Shown piece after piece: positions 18,463 through 27,773 of a stretch of 64,000 nt of DNA. The stretch is from Faecalispora sporosphaeroides DSM 1294 (GTDB lineage Bacteria; Bacillota; Clostridia; Oscillospirales; Acutalibacteraceae), in NCBI GenBank assembly GCA_000383295.1, contig KB911068.1, forward strand, positions 1-64,000. Direction: 5' to 3'. How positions within the stretch are numbered: the stretch's first letter is position 1; every line of letters begins with the position of its first letter. The notes under the pieces were generated by a model. That model searched no databases and had not been told where the DNA came from. It was given only the letters and a program-made list of their open reading frames with translations. Both the position numbers and the translations under genes were made by a program.

Positions 18463-18647
18463 GCCGGCTGTCTGCATCCATAGCCGAGCATACAGTTCGA
18501 TTGCCTTTCCCTGCCCGGCGCGGGCAAAATACGCTGCCTTGCAGCCATGCCGGAACATGCAGCTTGCCGCAGGGAACAGCCCGGCATCCCCCGGTTCATT
18601 CTCCTTTGGCGGTCGGAAATAATGGAAAGAATGCTTCGGCATACGGC

Positions 18648-18705
18648 AAAATGCCCCCATTCGTCAGAGACAGGGATTCCCTGTCTGACGAATGGGGGCA
18701 TTTTT
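18648..18705. terminator. Long bidirectional terminator
   Basis: A stem of more than 20 bp (AAAATGCCCCCATTCGTCAG with its complement at 18684-18704) surrounds a second inverted repeat (GACAGGGA/TCCCTGTC). A- and T-runs on the two sides allow termination of the catabolic operon (+) and the RDD gene (-). Confidence 0.88.
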
Positions 18706-18727
18706 GCCTGCGATGCGTTGCTTCGCG

Positions 18728-19381
18728 TTATTTCGGTTCCCGCTCCTGTGTGTCGGTTGGCGGCTCTGGCGCATCGGGCTGTGTCTGTTCCGGCAGCTCG
18801 GGGGCGACTTCGGGCTTTGCCTGCCCGTAGGGGCGGTACGAAACCGGAGCGGAGGGAACAGCGGCGGCCGGGGCCGCGCCGTATCCATAAACCGGGGAGG
18901 CTTTTCCATAGACGACGGGCCGGCATTTGCAGGTGTAAATCACCTGGGTGTCGCACAGGCGGTCGTGAAGTCCCTGCTTTGTTTCGCTGACGCCGATCAT
19001 CAGGTACCCGACGAACAGCAGGGAGGAAAGGTAACGCCCGATGGTTTCGCGGTAAAGAACGTTGACAAAGGTCAGCTTGCTGTCGTCGCAGGCGACGACG
19101 CGCAGGTTCATCAGGCGCTTGCCCACGGTTGCGCCGGTCAGGTAGGTCATCACGATAAAATAGGCTGATCCGGCCAGATACAGAAAAATATCGTAGGGGC
19201 TGAAGCGGAAGAGGATGGGGCTCAAAAACCACGAGGCGGGGTTCAGCATCTGCACCAGCAACAGCGGCAGGCGAACCGTCAGCGTCAGAATCGCGCCGAT
19301 CAGCAGAAGATCGATCAGGTACGCCGCCAGACGCACGAAAAATCCGCCGGGGGTGGCTGCGTTATTCTCCAATGGCTGCAT
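18728..19381 (-). CDS. RDD family membrane protein
   Basis: The 217-residue protein has the RDD motif start GGFFVRLAAYLIDLLLIG, three membrane segments, and GATVGKRLMNLRVV near residue 90, followed by a Pro/Gln/Ala-rich cytoplasmic tail (about 160-217). The family is loosely tied to transport or stress; its biochemical role is unknown. Its start overlaps the end of sppA by 20 nt, so the two form an operon. Low-complexity tail length is likely variable. Confidence 0.85.
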   Translation of the reverse strand: MQPLENNAATPGGFFVRLAAYLIDLLLIGAILTLTVRLPLLLVQMLNPASWFLSPILFRFSPYDIFLYLAGSAYFIVMTYLTGATVGKRLMNLRVVACDDSKLTFVNVLYRETIGRYLSSLLFVGYLMIGVSETKQGLHDRLCDTQVIYTCKCRPVVYGKASPVYGYGAAPAAAVPSAPVSYRPYGQAKPEVAPELPEQTQPDAPEPPTDTQEREPK

Positions 19382-20357
19382 AATACATCGGCACCCCGCT
19401 CTCTTTGATTTCCATCAGGTCGGCCAGCTTGTCTGCGTCGCTGCGGGTGTAGTCCTTCGCCATGGCAAAAAGGGAGGCAAACGGCGAAGCAGAATCAGTG
19501 GGAGTATAAAACTCCACGTCGCCGCCCAGCGCTTTCTGGAATTCCGCCTGTGCGTCCTCGTAGCCGGCAATCTGGTCGATCAGCTTGTTTTCTTTCGCCT
19601 GCCGGGCGGTGTAGATTCTGCCGTCCGCCAGCTCGCGCACCTTGGCCTCGTTCATATGGCGGCCCTTTGCCACAATGCTCACAAAGGCGTTGTACGGTTC
19701 ATCCACAAGGGATTGAAAAATCTGTCGCTGCTCGTCGGTTATGTCAATTTCGGAGCTGCCCATGGCCTTGTTTCTTCCGCTGGTAAACAGAATGCTCTTA
19801 ACGCCGATTTTATCCATGAGCTCTTTGTAATTCGTCAAGGAGATAATGACGCCGATTGAGCCGGTCCAGGTTTGGCTGTTGGCGATGATCTTGTCGGACG
19901 CCATGGAAACGTAATACCCGCCGGAGGCCGCCATGTTCGCCATATAGGTCCAAATCGGGCGTTCGGTGTTTTCTTTGTATTTGAGCAGGCGCTGGTACAG
20001 CTCGTCGCTCTCGTATACGCTGCCGCCCGGCGAGTTGACGTAGAGAAGGATTCCCTTGTTGTTCGGGTCGGCCTCCAGGCTGTCGATCAGCTTCAGGGTT
20101 CTGTTATGGTCGTAGCCCTCCGTCGGGAACAGGGAGGATGCAGAGGAAGAGGCCTGAATGGTGCCCTCCACGGAAACAACCCCCACGAACGGGCTGGCCG
20201 GAAAATCCTTGGAAACGTCCTCAGACGCCTTCAGCAGTTTATCCAAATAGTTGTTTTCCTGCTGTGCCGCAAAGCTGCGAATCACCATGCTGGAGCCGCA
20301 GACAAACACAAATACGAGCGCGGCTGCAATCAGCCCCGCAATCTGTTTTTTGTTCAT
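19362..20357 (-). CDS. sppA: Signal peptide peptidase SppA (S49 family)
   Basis: The 331-residue protein has an N-terminal membrane anchor (about residues 7-28) and one S49 protease domain. Catalytic Ser is in ANMAASGGYYVSMASDKI near residue 150 and the Lys is in the LFTSGRNKAMGS region near 200; the SPGGSVYESDELY loop precedes them. SppA cleaves residual signal peptides in the membrane and, in Bacillus, responds to antimicrobial peptides. AAAGGTGG precedes the ATG. Length agrees with the single-domain bacterial form. Confidence 0.92.
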   Translation of the reverse strand: MNKKQIAGLIAAALVFVFVCGSSMVIRSFAAQQENNYLDKLLKASEDVSKDFPASPFVGVVSVEGTIQASSSASSLFPTEGYDHNRTLKLIDSLEADPNNKGILLYVNSPGGSVYESDELYQRLLKYKENTERPIWTYMANMAASGGYYVSMASDKIIANSQTWTGSIGVIISLTNYKELMDKIGVKSILFTSGRNKAMGSSEIDITDEQRQIFQSLVDEPYNAFVSIVAKGRHMNEAKVRELADGRIYTARQAKENKLIDQIAGYEDAQAEFQKALGGDVEFYTPTDSASPFASLFAMAKDYTRSDADKLADLMEIKESGVPMYYAAIGE

Positions 20358-20637
20358 GCTGTACCACCTTTTCTGAAGGGGTCATCCCTCTTCGTTCAAT
20401 TTGTTTTATTCTAATTCATCATATCGGTCTTTTCGGTTGTTTGTCAAGGAAATTCCGGTTTTTCAAATGTGGTCAAACGCATTTTACGGTGAGCTGCAAG
20501 GTTTTATTCTGTTTTCCGGTGAATTCCGACAAATCTCCGCGCAGAGTTCTATTTCGTCCACCTGGGTTAATATATATAACCAATGCAAAGGCAGGTGCGG
20601 GCGAAAGCCTGAAAATCAGAGCGGGAGTTGATTTGTT

Positions 20638-23295
20638 TTGGAGTGGCAAAGCTTGTCCAGAGAGGAATGCATCCGGCAGTTGAAAACAGATCCCAAGCGG
20701 GGGCTTACGGTACCGCAGGCGGAACAGAGGAAAAGGGAATACGGGCACAACGAACTGCGGGAGGGCAAACGGCCCGGCCTCATCGCAAAGTTTTTGGAGC
20801 AGTTCAAAGACTTTATGGTCATTATTCTGCTGATTGCCGCGGCGGTTTCATTTTTTACCTCCCTGTTCCGGCATGACGGTGATTACATAGACCCTATTAT
20901 CATTCTGCTCATCGTCATCGTCAACGCGGTGATCGGCGTTTTACAGGAGAGCCGCGCTGAAAAGGCGATCGACGCGCTGAAGAAGCTCACTTCGCCCGAA
21001 TCGGTGGTGATGCGCGACGGCAAACGGGTTAAAATCGCCTCGAAAGAGATCGTTCCCGGCGATATCGTGTTCCTCACGGAGGGCGATTTTGTACCGGCCG
21101 ACCTGCGCATTCTGGAGGCGCACAACCTGCGCGCGGAGGAGTCCGCGCTCACCGGCGAATCCCTGCCGGTGGAAAAATCGGCGGAGCTTGTCTGCGGGGA
21201 TAAAACGCCGCTTGGCGACCGCCGGAACATGCTGTATTCCGGCAGCAGCGTTGCGGCCGGGCGCGGTGTGGGCGTGGCGGTTGCCACCGGAATGGAAACA
21301 CAGGTAGGCAAAATCGCCCACATGCTCCATTCGGAGGAAGCGCCCCAGACCCCGCTGCAAAAGCGGCTGGCCCACACGGGCAAGGTGCTGGGCATCGGCG
21401 CGCTGGCAATCTGCGCGGCGATCTTTCTCATGGGGCTCATCCAGAGCGTAGAGCCGCTGGATATGTTTATGATTTCCATCAGTCTGGCGGTAGCCGCGAT
21501 TCCCGAAGGGCTGCCGGCGGTCGTCACGATTGTTCTGGCCATGGGCGTGCGCCGCATGGCCAGCTGCCGGGCCATTGTGCGCCGCATGCCCGCCGTGGAA
21601 ACGCTCGGCAGCGCAAGCGTCATCTGCTCAGATAAAACCGGAACGCTCACGCAGAACAAGATGACCGTGGTAGAGGTAGCCGGCTACGACGGCTTGCTGA
21701 CAAAGCAGGACACCCAGGCCAGACGCATTCTGGAGCTGGCGGCGCTGTGCAACAACTGCACCGTTTCGGGCGGTAAAATACAGGGCGACCCAACCGAGGC
21801 CGCGCTTCTGGCGGCTTCTCCCGTTCCAAAGGATCAATTGGAGCGCCGCATGCCCAGAGTGCGAGAAATTCCCTTCCAGTCCGCCCGCAAGATGATGACG
21901 ACGGTGCACCGGCTCGACAATCAGCAGTACCGCATCATCACGAAGGGCGCGCCGGATCTTCTGATGGAGCGTTGCACCACCTGCCAGGGCGGCAGCTTCA
22001 CCGCCCCCATGGATCAGCAGGTGCGGCGCGAGCTGCAGCGCAGAAACGAGCAGATGGCGTCGCGTGCGCTGCGCGTGCTCGGCGTGGCCTACCGCGATGT
22101 GAAGCAGCTCCCGCCGGAAAATGAGTGGGAGAAGGATTTGGTATTCTGCGGCTTTATCGGCATGATCGATCCCCCGCGTCCGGAAGCGGAACGGGCGGTG
22201 CGCCTGTGCAAGAAGGCGGGCATCCGCGCCGTGATGATTACCGGGGACCATGTGGCGACGGCGGTCGCAATCGCCGGCAAGCTGGGTATGATGGGCCCCG
22301 AGGACAAAGCGCTCACCGGCCAGCAGCTGGACCAGATGCAACAGCGCGACCTGGAACGGAATATCTACCAGTATTCGGTATTTGCCCGGGTATCGCCGGA
22401 GCATAAGGTACGCATCGTCAAGGCCTACCAGAAGCGCGGCGAGGTGGTGGCGATGACGGGCGACGGCGTGAACGACGCCCCCGCGCTCAAGGCGGCGGAC
22501 ATCGGCTGCGCCATGGGAATCTCCGGTACAGACGTGGCAAAGGGCGCGGCGGATATGGTGCTGACCGACGACAACTTTGCGACGATCGTCGAGGCGGTGC
22601 GAGAGGGTCGCGGCATCTACGCAAATATCCGCAAAACGATCCATTTCTTGATTTCCTGCAATATCGGCGAGATTCTCACCGTGTTCCTGGCGTTTTTGCT
22701 GCATCTGCCCCTGCCGCTTCTGGCCATTCAGCTGCTGTGGATCAATCTGGTGACGGATTCTCTTCCCGCCTTGGCGCTCGGGGTCGAGCCGATTGAAAAT
22801 GATGTGATGGAACAGCCCCCGCATCGGCAAAATGAGAGCATTTTCGCGGGCGGTATGGGATACAATATTTTGGTGGAGGGCTGCTTGATCGGCGCTTTGG
22901 CTCTGCTGGCCTACAGTGTGGGCCGCGCGTTTTTCGACATAGACCCCTCTTATCCGATCGTCGGCCGAACCATGGCGTTCGCAACACTGAGCCTTTCTCA
23001 GATCGTACATAGCTATAACATGCGTTCGTCCCATTCTCTGTTCCGCATCGGATTTCTCAGCAATCCGCAGCTCGTGGCGGCCTCCGCCATCTGCACGCTC
23101 ATGCAGGTTTCGGTGATCGCGGTGGCGCCAGTGGCACAGATTTTCAAAACAGCGGTGTTAAGCGGCGCCCAGTGGGCGGCGGTCGCACTGATTTCGCTGG
23201 TTCCGTTTGTCATAGTGGAGGCGGAGAAAGCTCTGCTTGGAGCTACATCTGGTAAGAAAGAAAATGAGAAGCGAAAGATATTGAGGAAAAATTAA
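20638..23295 (+). CDS. Calcium-translocating P-type ATPase
   Basis: The 885-residue protein is a P2-type ATPase: N-terminal cation ATPase domain, TGES actuator motif (ALTGESLPVEK near 175), PEGLPAVVTIV in membrane helix 4 near 290, phosphorylation motif SDKTGTLTQNKM near Asp 333, MTGDGVNDAPALK hinge near 607, and a C-terminal cation domain with IQLLWINLVTDSLPALALG near 700. This combination is typical of bacterial SERCA-like Ca2+ pumps. The start is TTG at 20638 with GGGAG 12 nt upstream; no better ATG exists. Monocistronic as far as can be seen. Confidence 0.92.
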   Translation: MEWQSLSREECIRQLKTDPKRGLTVPQAEQRKREYGHNELREGKRPGLIAKFLEQFKDFMVIILLIAAAVSFFTSLFRHDGDYIDPIIILLIVIVNAVIGVLQESRAEKAIDALKKLTSPESVVMRDGKRVKIASKEIVPGDIVFLTEGDFVPADLRILEAHNLRAEESALTGESLPVEKSAELVCGDKTPLGDRRNMLYSGSSVAAGRGVGVAVATGMETQVGKIAHMLHSEEAPQTPLQKRLAHTGKVLGIGALAICAAIFLMGLIQSVEPLDMFMISISLAVAAIPEGLPAVVTIVLAMGVRRMASCRAIVRRMPAVETLGSASVICSDKTGTLTQNKMTVVEVAGYDGLLTKQDTQARRILELAALCNNCTVSGGKIQGDPTEAALLAASPVPKDQLERRMPRVREIPFQSARKMMTTVHRLDNQQYRIITKGAPDLLMERCTTCQGGSFTAPMDQQVRRELQRRNEQMASRALRVLGVAYRDVKQLPPENEWEKDLVFCGFIGMIDPPRPEAERAVRLCKKAGIRAVMITGDHVATAVAIAGKLGMMGPEDKALTGQQLDQMQQRDLERNIYQYSVFARVSPEHKVRIVKAYQKRGEVVAMTGDGVNDAPALKAADIGCAMGISGTDVAKGAADMVLTDDNFATIVEAVREGRGIYANIRKTIHFLISCNIGEILTVFLAFLLHLPLPLLAIQLLWINLVTDSLPALALGVEPIENDVMEQPPHRQNESIFAGGMGYNILVEGCLIGALALLAYSVGRAFFDIDPSYPIVGRTMAFATLSLSQIVHSYNMRSSHSLFRIGFLSNPQLVAASAICTLMQVSVIAVAPVAQIFKTAVLSGAQWAAVALISLVPFVIVEAEKALLGATSGKKENEKRKILRKN

Positions 23296-23429
23296 AAAGT
23301 AGATGTGACAATGGGATGCCATATTGAAAACGTTTCAGAAATCCCGTATGATGAATGAAAAAGTATGTGAATTAAATTCACGAAAATAATGTTGCGGAGA
23401 TTACATTTTAGAAGGGGGAGAGGCCGTTC

Positions 23430-23675
23430 ATGGTCAAAAATGTAGGGAAGATCATCATTTCGCGGCAGAACAGAGTCCTGGAGTATTATGTGTTTGGTGA
23501 CGAGCAAACCGGCTATGGGATTCGCATTGTACAACGAGGTGCTGTGAGTGCTCAAGCTGAATACGAGAACGTCAGCAGCAGCAAAGCCCGCGCAATGGCT
23601 TTGGCCCGTACCCTGGCCACGGGCACGGTATGTCCCGCGCATTTGTGCAATATTCTGGACGACGGCAGTATTTAA
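23430..23675 (+). CDS. DUF6514 family small protein
   Basis: The 81-residue protein carries VLEYYVFGDEQTGYGIRIVQ, typical of DUF6514, a short clostridial family of unknown function, followed by an Ala/Leu-rich helix. AAGGGGGAGAGG gives a very strong ribosome site before the ATG. No membrane segment. It stands alone between the Ca2+ ATPase and the rubredoxin operon. Confidence 0.75.
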   Translation: MVKNVGKIIISRQNRVLEYYVFGDEQTGYGIRIVQRGAVSAQAEYENVSSSKARAMALARTLATGTVCPAHLCNILDDGSI

Positions 23676-23707
23676 TGCGGAAACACACATGAAAGACACC
23701 TCTTTTG

Positions 23708-23775
23708 ATTGACAATTTTAAAAAGAATAGAGTATACTAAATGCATCAACCCTTAAGTGATAAAAGATTGTCAAT
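23708..23775 (+). promoter_or_regulatory. Promoter of rubredoxin/flavodiiron operon with inverted repeat
   Basis: TTGACA (23709-23714), 18 bp, TATACT (23733-23738). The -35 lies in ATTGACAAT (23708-23716), whose exact inverse ATTGTCAAT is at 23767-23775 in the 5' untranslated region. The 9-bp arms are 50 bp apart and could bind a dimeric or looping repressor. Confidence 0.6.
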
Positions 23776-23795
23776 TAAAAGGAGTGTTAAAAGTT

Positions 23796-23954
23796 ATGGC
23801 AAAATATGTATGTGATGCTTGTGGCTATGTATACGATCCGGCGGTAGGGGATCCTGATAACGGTATCGCTCCCGGAACCAGTTTTGCAGATCTTCCCGAA
23901 GATTGGACCTGTCCGGAATGTGGGGTTTCCAAGGATATGTTCAGCCCCCAGTAA
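23796..23954 (+). CDS. Rubredoxin
   Basis: The 52-residue protein has both CxxC metal knuckles, [12 protein letters not shown] and [14 protein letters not shown], which bind one Fe. It is a small electron carrier. ATG at 23796 follows AAAGGAGTG and matches normal rubredoxin length. It lies 42 bp before the flavodiiron gene, its usual electron acceptor in anaerobes removing O2 or NO. Confidence 0.97.
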   Translation: MAKYVCDACGYVYDPAVGDPDNGIAPGTSFADLPEDWTCPECGVSKDMFSPQ

Positions 23955-23996
23955 AGGGCAAATTTACGCCCAGTCAGCGGGAAGGATGTTTCAGTC

Positions 23997-25190
23997 ATGG
24001 CAACAAAGAAATTGGCGGACCACATTTATTCGGTCGGAGTACTGAATCCCGGTTTGCGTGTGTTTGACATTATTATGGAGTCCCCTTATGGGAGCAGCTA
24101 CAACGCATACCTGATCACCGGCCAAAAAAATGTGCTGATCGATACGGTTCATGCAGATTTCTTTGAAGAGTATCTCGAAAATATTCAGAGTTTGATCGAC
24201 GTTTCAGAAATCGATTACCTGATCATGAACCATACGGAACCGGATCATTCCGGTAGTGTGGCAAGGCTGCTGGCGCTGAATCCCAATATTGAAATCTACT
24301 CCACAATGGCGGCAAAGAAGTACATTACAGCCATTGCGAATCAGGAGTTCCGGTTCCATGTGGTAAAATCGGGAGAGATTTTGGAGTTGGGCGACCGGTC
24401 TTTGCAATTCATTGTGGCGCCCCTTCTGCACTGGCCGGATTCCATGTTTACATGGGATGAAACGAGCGGCTTGCTGTTTACCTGCGATTTTCTGGGGACG
24501 CATTTCTGCGAACCCACTTTGGTGGACACCGACATGCACTACCGGGAGAAATACCTGGAGCAGGTGCGCCACTATTACGATTGTATTTTCGGCCCGTTCA
24601 AGCCTTACGTTCTCAGCGGTCTGGATAAAATCAAGGACCTGCCGGTTCGTATGATCTGCACGAGCCATGGCCCCTGCCTGGTTCAGGGAATTCAGGAGAT
24701 CACGGAGCTTTACCGCAAATGGAGCCTGCCCGAAAAGTGTGACCGCAGAAAGATTGCGATTCTGTACGCTTCTGCGTACGGCTGCACCAGGCAGCTGGCG
24801 GAAGCCGCCTATGAAGAGCTTTCTGCCGATTCTGAGCTGGATGTGCGCCTGATCGACGTGGTCTTTACTCCGTTTGAAGAGTCTGTAGTCGCCGCCAATG
24901 AAGCGGATGCCCTTCTGATGGGCTCCTGCACCATTAACCGCGACGCGCCCAAGATTGTTTGGGATGTGCTGTCGAGCATTGACGCGATCAATGTTCGTTC
25001 CAAGCCGGCCGGTGCCTTTGGCTCGTTTGGCTGGAGCGGCGAGGCCGTTGGTATGATGCGCTCCCGTTTGGAGCACTTGAAGTACCGCTTTGAGGGGGAG
25101 GGAATCCGTTCCAATTTCACCCCCACGGCAGAGGATTTGGACAGAATGAAGTGCTATGCGCGCAGCATCGCCGACCAGATTTCCGTATAA
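23997..25190 (+). CDS. FprA-type flavodiiron protein
   Basis: The 397-residue protein has a metallo-beta-lactamase-like diiron domain (MNHTEPDHSGS near residue 80 with H-x-E-x-D-H ligands, TCDFLGTHF near 165, and a His near 225 in CTSHGP) and a C-terminal flavodoxin domain (AILYASAYGCTRQLAE near 258). These proteins reduce O2 to water or NO to N2O with electrons from rubredoxin. Co-location with rubredoxin under one promoter supports an oxygen-detoxification unit. GGGAAGG precedes the ATG. Confidence 0.95.
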   Translation: MATKKLADHIYSVGVLNPGLRVFDIIMESPYGSSYNAYLITGQKNVLIDTVHADFFEEYLENIQSLIDVSEIDYLIMNHTEPDHSGSVARLLALNPNIEIYSTMAAKKYITAIANQEFRFHVVKSGEILELGDRSLQFIVAPLLHWPDSMFTWDETSGLLFTCDFLGTHFCEPTLVDTDMHYREKYLEQVRHYYDCIFGPFKPYVLSGLDKIKDLPVRMICTSHGPCLVQGIQEITELYRKWSLPEKCDRRKIAILYASAYGCTRQLAEAAYEELSADSELDVRLIDVVFTPFEESVVAANEADALLMGSCTINRDAPKIVWDVLSSIDAINVRSKPAGAFGSFGWSGEAVGMMRSRLEHLKYRFEGEGIRSNFTPTAEDLDRMKCYARSIADQISV

Positions 25191-25208
25191 TCTCTGAAAA
25201 TGAAAGAC

Positions 25209-25258
25209 CAGCTTCTCACCGGTGCTCGGAAGACCGCCAGTTGAGGAGCTGTTTTTTT
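25209..25258 (+). terminator. Intrinsic terminator after flavodiiron gene
   Basis: The arms CAGCTTCTCA and TGAGGAGCTG (25209-25218 and 25242-25251) form the stem; the run of seven T follows directly. Confidence 0.8.
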
Positions 25259-25463
25259 ACCTCCATTTAATTGCATTTTGGTTCCGCGCGGAGTATTCTG
25301 TTTTTATAGTCCGTTTACTTTCCAATGGCTTTGTGCCCGGCAGAACGATTCCCTCCGCCATGCACGGCGGGTGAAAGAAAGGATCGCTTTCTTAAAGGAA
25401 ATCGTTGTGAAAATCGATAGGGAACCGGCTGGGTCAAAGGGAGCGGCTCAAAGGAGGAACGTT

Positions 25464-25979
25464 ATGGAGTTTTCCATTATTCAGGGAGATATTACGGCTT
25501 TTACGGCGGATGCGATTGTCAATGCCGCCAACACCTCTCTGCTGGGCGGAGGAGGAGTGGACGGGGCCATTCATCGGGCGGCGGGCCCTGAGCTGCTGGA
25601 GGAATGCAGGCGCCTGCACGGCTGCGAAACCGGCAAGGCCAAGATCACGTCGGGCTATCGGCTGCCCGCAAACTATGTCATTCATACGCCCGGCCCCGTC
25701 TGGCACGGCGGTGGAGCCGGGGAGGAGGGCCTCCTTGCCTCCTGCTACCGGAGCTGCCTGCACCTGGCGGAAGAAAACGGCTGCCGTACTGTGGCGTTCC
25801 CTTCCATCAGCACGGGCGTGTACCGTTTTCCGCTGGAATGCGCCGCCTACATTGCCGTGCGGGAAATCCTCGCGTTTTCCCCAATAGCCAAAACCGTGCA
25901 GTCGGTTACGATGGTCTGCTTTGACGAGAGAACAAAAGCCGCATACGAAGCGGCCCTGCGGCACGCGCAGCAGGAATGA
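25464..25979 (+). CDS. Macrodomain protein, probable O-acetyl-ADP-ribose deacetylase
   Basis: The 171-residue protein is a single macrodomain of MacroD type: GDITAFTADAIVNAANTSLLGGGGVDGAIHRAAG (positions 8-41) gives the ADP-ribose pocket with the catalytic Asn and Asp, and STGVYRFPLE near 115 binds the phosphates. The family hydrolyses O-acetyl-ADP-ribose or mono-ADP-ribosyl esters. ATG at 25464 has AAGGAGGAAC upstream; the longer frame from 25278 adds unrelated sequence. Stand-alone gene with a terminator on each side. Confidence 0.9.
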   Translation: MEFSIIQGDITAFTADAIVNAANTSLLGGGGVDGAIHRAAGPELLEECRRLHGCETGKAKITSGYRLPANYVIHTPGPVWHGGGAGEEGLLASCYRSCLHLAEENGCRTVAFPSISTGVYRFPLECAAYIAVREILAFSPIAKTVQSVTMVCFDERTKAAYEAALRHAQQE

Positions 25980-26016
25980 TTTTGATCTCTGCCTTTTCTC
26001 AAATATAAATTAAGTA

Positions 26017-26049
26017 GGGCTTCCGCGCAATGAGCGCGGAAGCCCTTTT
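26017..26049. terminator. Bidirectional terminator between macrodomain and cyclase genes
   Basis: GGGCTTCCGCGC/GCGCGGAAGCCC with a 5-nt loop and TTTT on the plus side; it lies between convergent genes. Confidence 0.8.
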
Positions 26050-26105
26050 GGCCGTTGAAAAGTCACGCGGCCGTTTTACTTTGTTATAATTGCTGGCCTG
26101 CCATA

Positions 26106-26711
26106 TTACGAAAAGCGTTCGTCCCTTGGCAGAGAGCCCTGCAACAGCATCGCGCGGCAGGGAGAAGCCTCCAGACCGCGGAGCTTTAAGGGCAGCGCAA
26201 GCAGCAGGTAGTCCCCGTCCGGAACGCCGTCGAGAACGGCTCCCTCCAGAATCGGAATATTCGCGCCCAAAAGCTCCAGGTGAACCGACCGCTCCTCGGC
26301 CTCGCTGCCGATCGAGATCGCGTCCGTTCCCACCAGCAGGGCGCCGCTGTCCGCCAGGACAAACGCGGCGCTGCGGTCCAAAAACGCCTGGCCGTCGCCG
26401 TGGAACAGAATCCGCTTCTGGCAGCGGGGCAAAAGTGCTTCGATCTGCGCTCCTGTCACAATCCCTTCCACCGTAACCACCGTGCATGGCCCGATCAGGA
26501 ATTCCAGCGGAATCCGGTCGATCGTGTCCCCGTCCTCCAGAAAGTGCCGCGGCGCATCCAGGTGGGTACCGCTGTGGGAGCCGGTGAAAAAGGCGGAGAG
26601 ATTATAGTCGTCGCCGGTGTCCATACGGCGAATCCGCTCCGACCAGGGAACGGGGTCGCCCGGGTATACATCGGCAGAAAACAATTCGCGGGAGATGTCA
26701 TAGAACTTCAT
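26106..26711 (-). CDS. Cyclase/kynurenine formamidase-like metal hydrolase
   Basis: The 201-residue protein has MKFYDISRELF...YPGDPVP and the metal motif SHSGTHLDAPRHF near residue 50, characteristic of the cyclase family (kynurenine formamidase, isatin hydrolase, polyketide cyclases). Other conserved pieces are ALLVGTDAISIG near 130 and NIPILEGAVLDGVPDGDYLLLALP near 165. Substrate cannot be told. ATG at 26711 follows GGAGG; a longer frame extends to 27017 into an unrelated region. It is on the same strand as the nucleosidase gene, 155 bp downstream of it. Confidence 0.87.
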   Translation of the reverse strand: MKFYDISRELFSADVYPGDPVPWSERIRRMDTGDDYNLSAFFTGSHSGTHLDAPRHFLEDGDTIDRIPLEFLIGPCTVVTVEGIVTGAQIEALLPRCQKRILFHGDGQAFLDRSAAFVLADSGALLVGTDAISIGSEAEERSVHLELLGANIPILEGAVLDGVPDGDYLLLALPLKLRGLEASPCRAMLLQGSLPRDERFS

Positions 26712-26866
26712 ATGCACCCTCCGTTTCTGTTTGGCGGTTCCGAACCGGGAACGGGAGAGATCATGCAGAATCCTTTGCACAAACGGCAGGCCGCGGTTCG
26801 TGCGCCCCCGCCGGGGACGCAGGGCCCGTTTTTTATAACCGCGGGATTTGCGCCGGCGCAAAAGAA

Positions 26867-27559
26867 TCAGGATAGCTCGGGAAGAATGCGGCACAGCAGG
26901 TCGATCCCGCGCTGGGCCGCGATTGGGGCGAACGTGGTGTAGTCCATTTTCGCGTCGTCGTCCGCGTTGTCTGAAATCGTGCGCAGCACGACAAAGTCCA
27001 CGTTGTTTACATGGCATACCTGCCCCACGGCGGCGCCCTCCATTTCGCAGGCCAGCGCGCCGAAGTCGCGGCCCAGCTCGTGCAGCTTTGCCGAATCGCA
27101 GATAAACTGGTCGCCCGTGGCGATCACGCCCGTATGTACCGCGCCCTTGTAAACCTCCGGGGCCGTTCGCCCGAGCAGCTGAACCAGCTTTTCTGAAGCG
27201 GGAATCTCGATCAGCCCGATGCCGGATAAATAGCCGCGCTTATCTCCCAGTGGGGAGGTGTCCATATCGTGCTGTACCACGGCGGTGGAAATCACCAGAT
27301 CGCCGATGTGAATACCCGCGCCGATTCCGCCCGCCACTCCGCTGTTAATCACCAGACGGGGCTGGTAGTGGGTGATCATCAGCTGGGTGCACAGTGCGGC
27401 GTTCACCTTGCCGGGATTGCAGTGCGCGACGACGCATTCCACGCCGGACAGCATTCCCCTGCTGAACTGCAAACCCGCCAGGTTTTCCGTCTGCGAATTT
27501 TGCAGCCTGCTTTTCAGTCCCTCAACTTCAATGGGCATCGCGCCGATAATTCCGATCAT
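26867..27559 (-). CDS. mtnN: 5'-methylthioadenosine/S-adenosylhomocysteine nucleosidase
   Basis: The 230-residue protein starts MIGIIGAMPIEVEGL with the nucleobase-binding Glu, has NSGVAGGIG near residue 75, an acidic catalytic Asp in the DNADDDAKMDY segment near 197, and CEMEGAAVGQVC near 172 that contacts ribose. It hydrolyses MTA and SAH to adenine plus the thioribose sugar in methionine salvage and SAM detoxification. Length is normal. GAAGGAG precedes the ATG. Confidence 0.95.
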   Translation of the reverse strand: MIGIIGAMPIEVEGLKSRLQNSQTENLAGLQFSRGMLSGVECVVAHCNPGKVNAALCTQLMITHYQPRLVINSGVAGGIGAGIHIGDLVISTAVVQHDMDTSPLGDKRGYLSGIGLIEIPASEKLVQLLGRTAPEVYKGAVHTGVIATGDQFICDSAKLHELGRDFGALACEMEGAAVGQVCHVNNVDFVVLRTISDNADDDAKMDYTTFAPIAAQRGIDLLCRILPELS

Positions 27560-27773
27560 TTGCGTTCTCCTTCACCGGATGAGAATCCGTCGTTTTCTTT
27601 TGATTATAAAAGATTTGTTCCCGAAAAGCAACGGCTGCCGCGGGCGCTCCCCGCATTTTCTGTAAATTCCTAAAAACGCGCGTAATATAATTCTTTCAAA
27701 TAATTATATTACGCGAACGAGCCGATATAATAAAATGAAGTGTATCTTGTTGTGTTTACAGGGGGAAGTGACC

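Noticed and set aside
21628-23034. 468-codon minus-strand frame inside the Ca2+ ATPase gene
   Set aside because: Antisense shadow of a conserved P-type ATPase; composition is His/Arg-rich as expected from the reverse of such genes.
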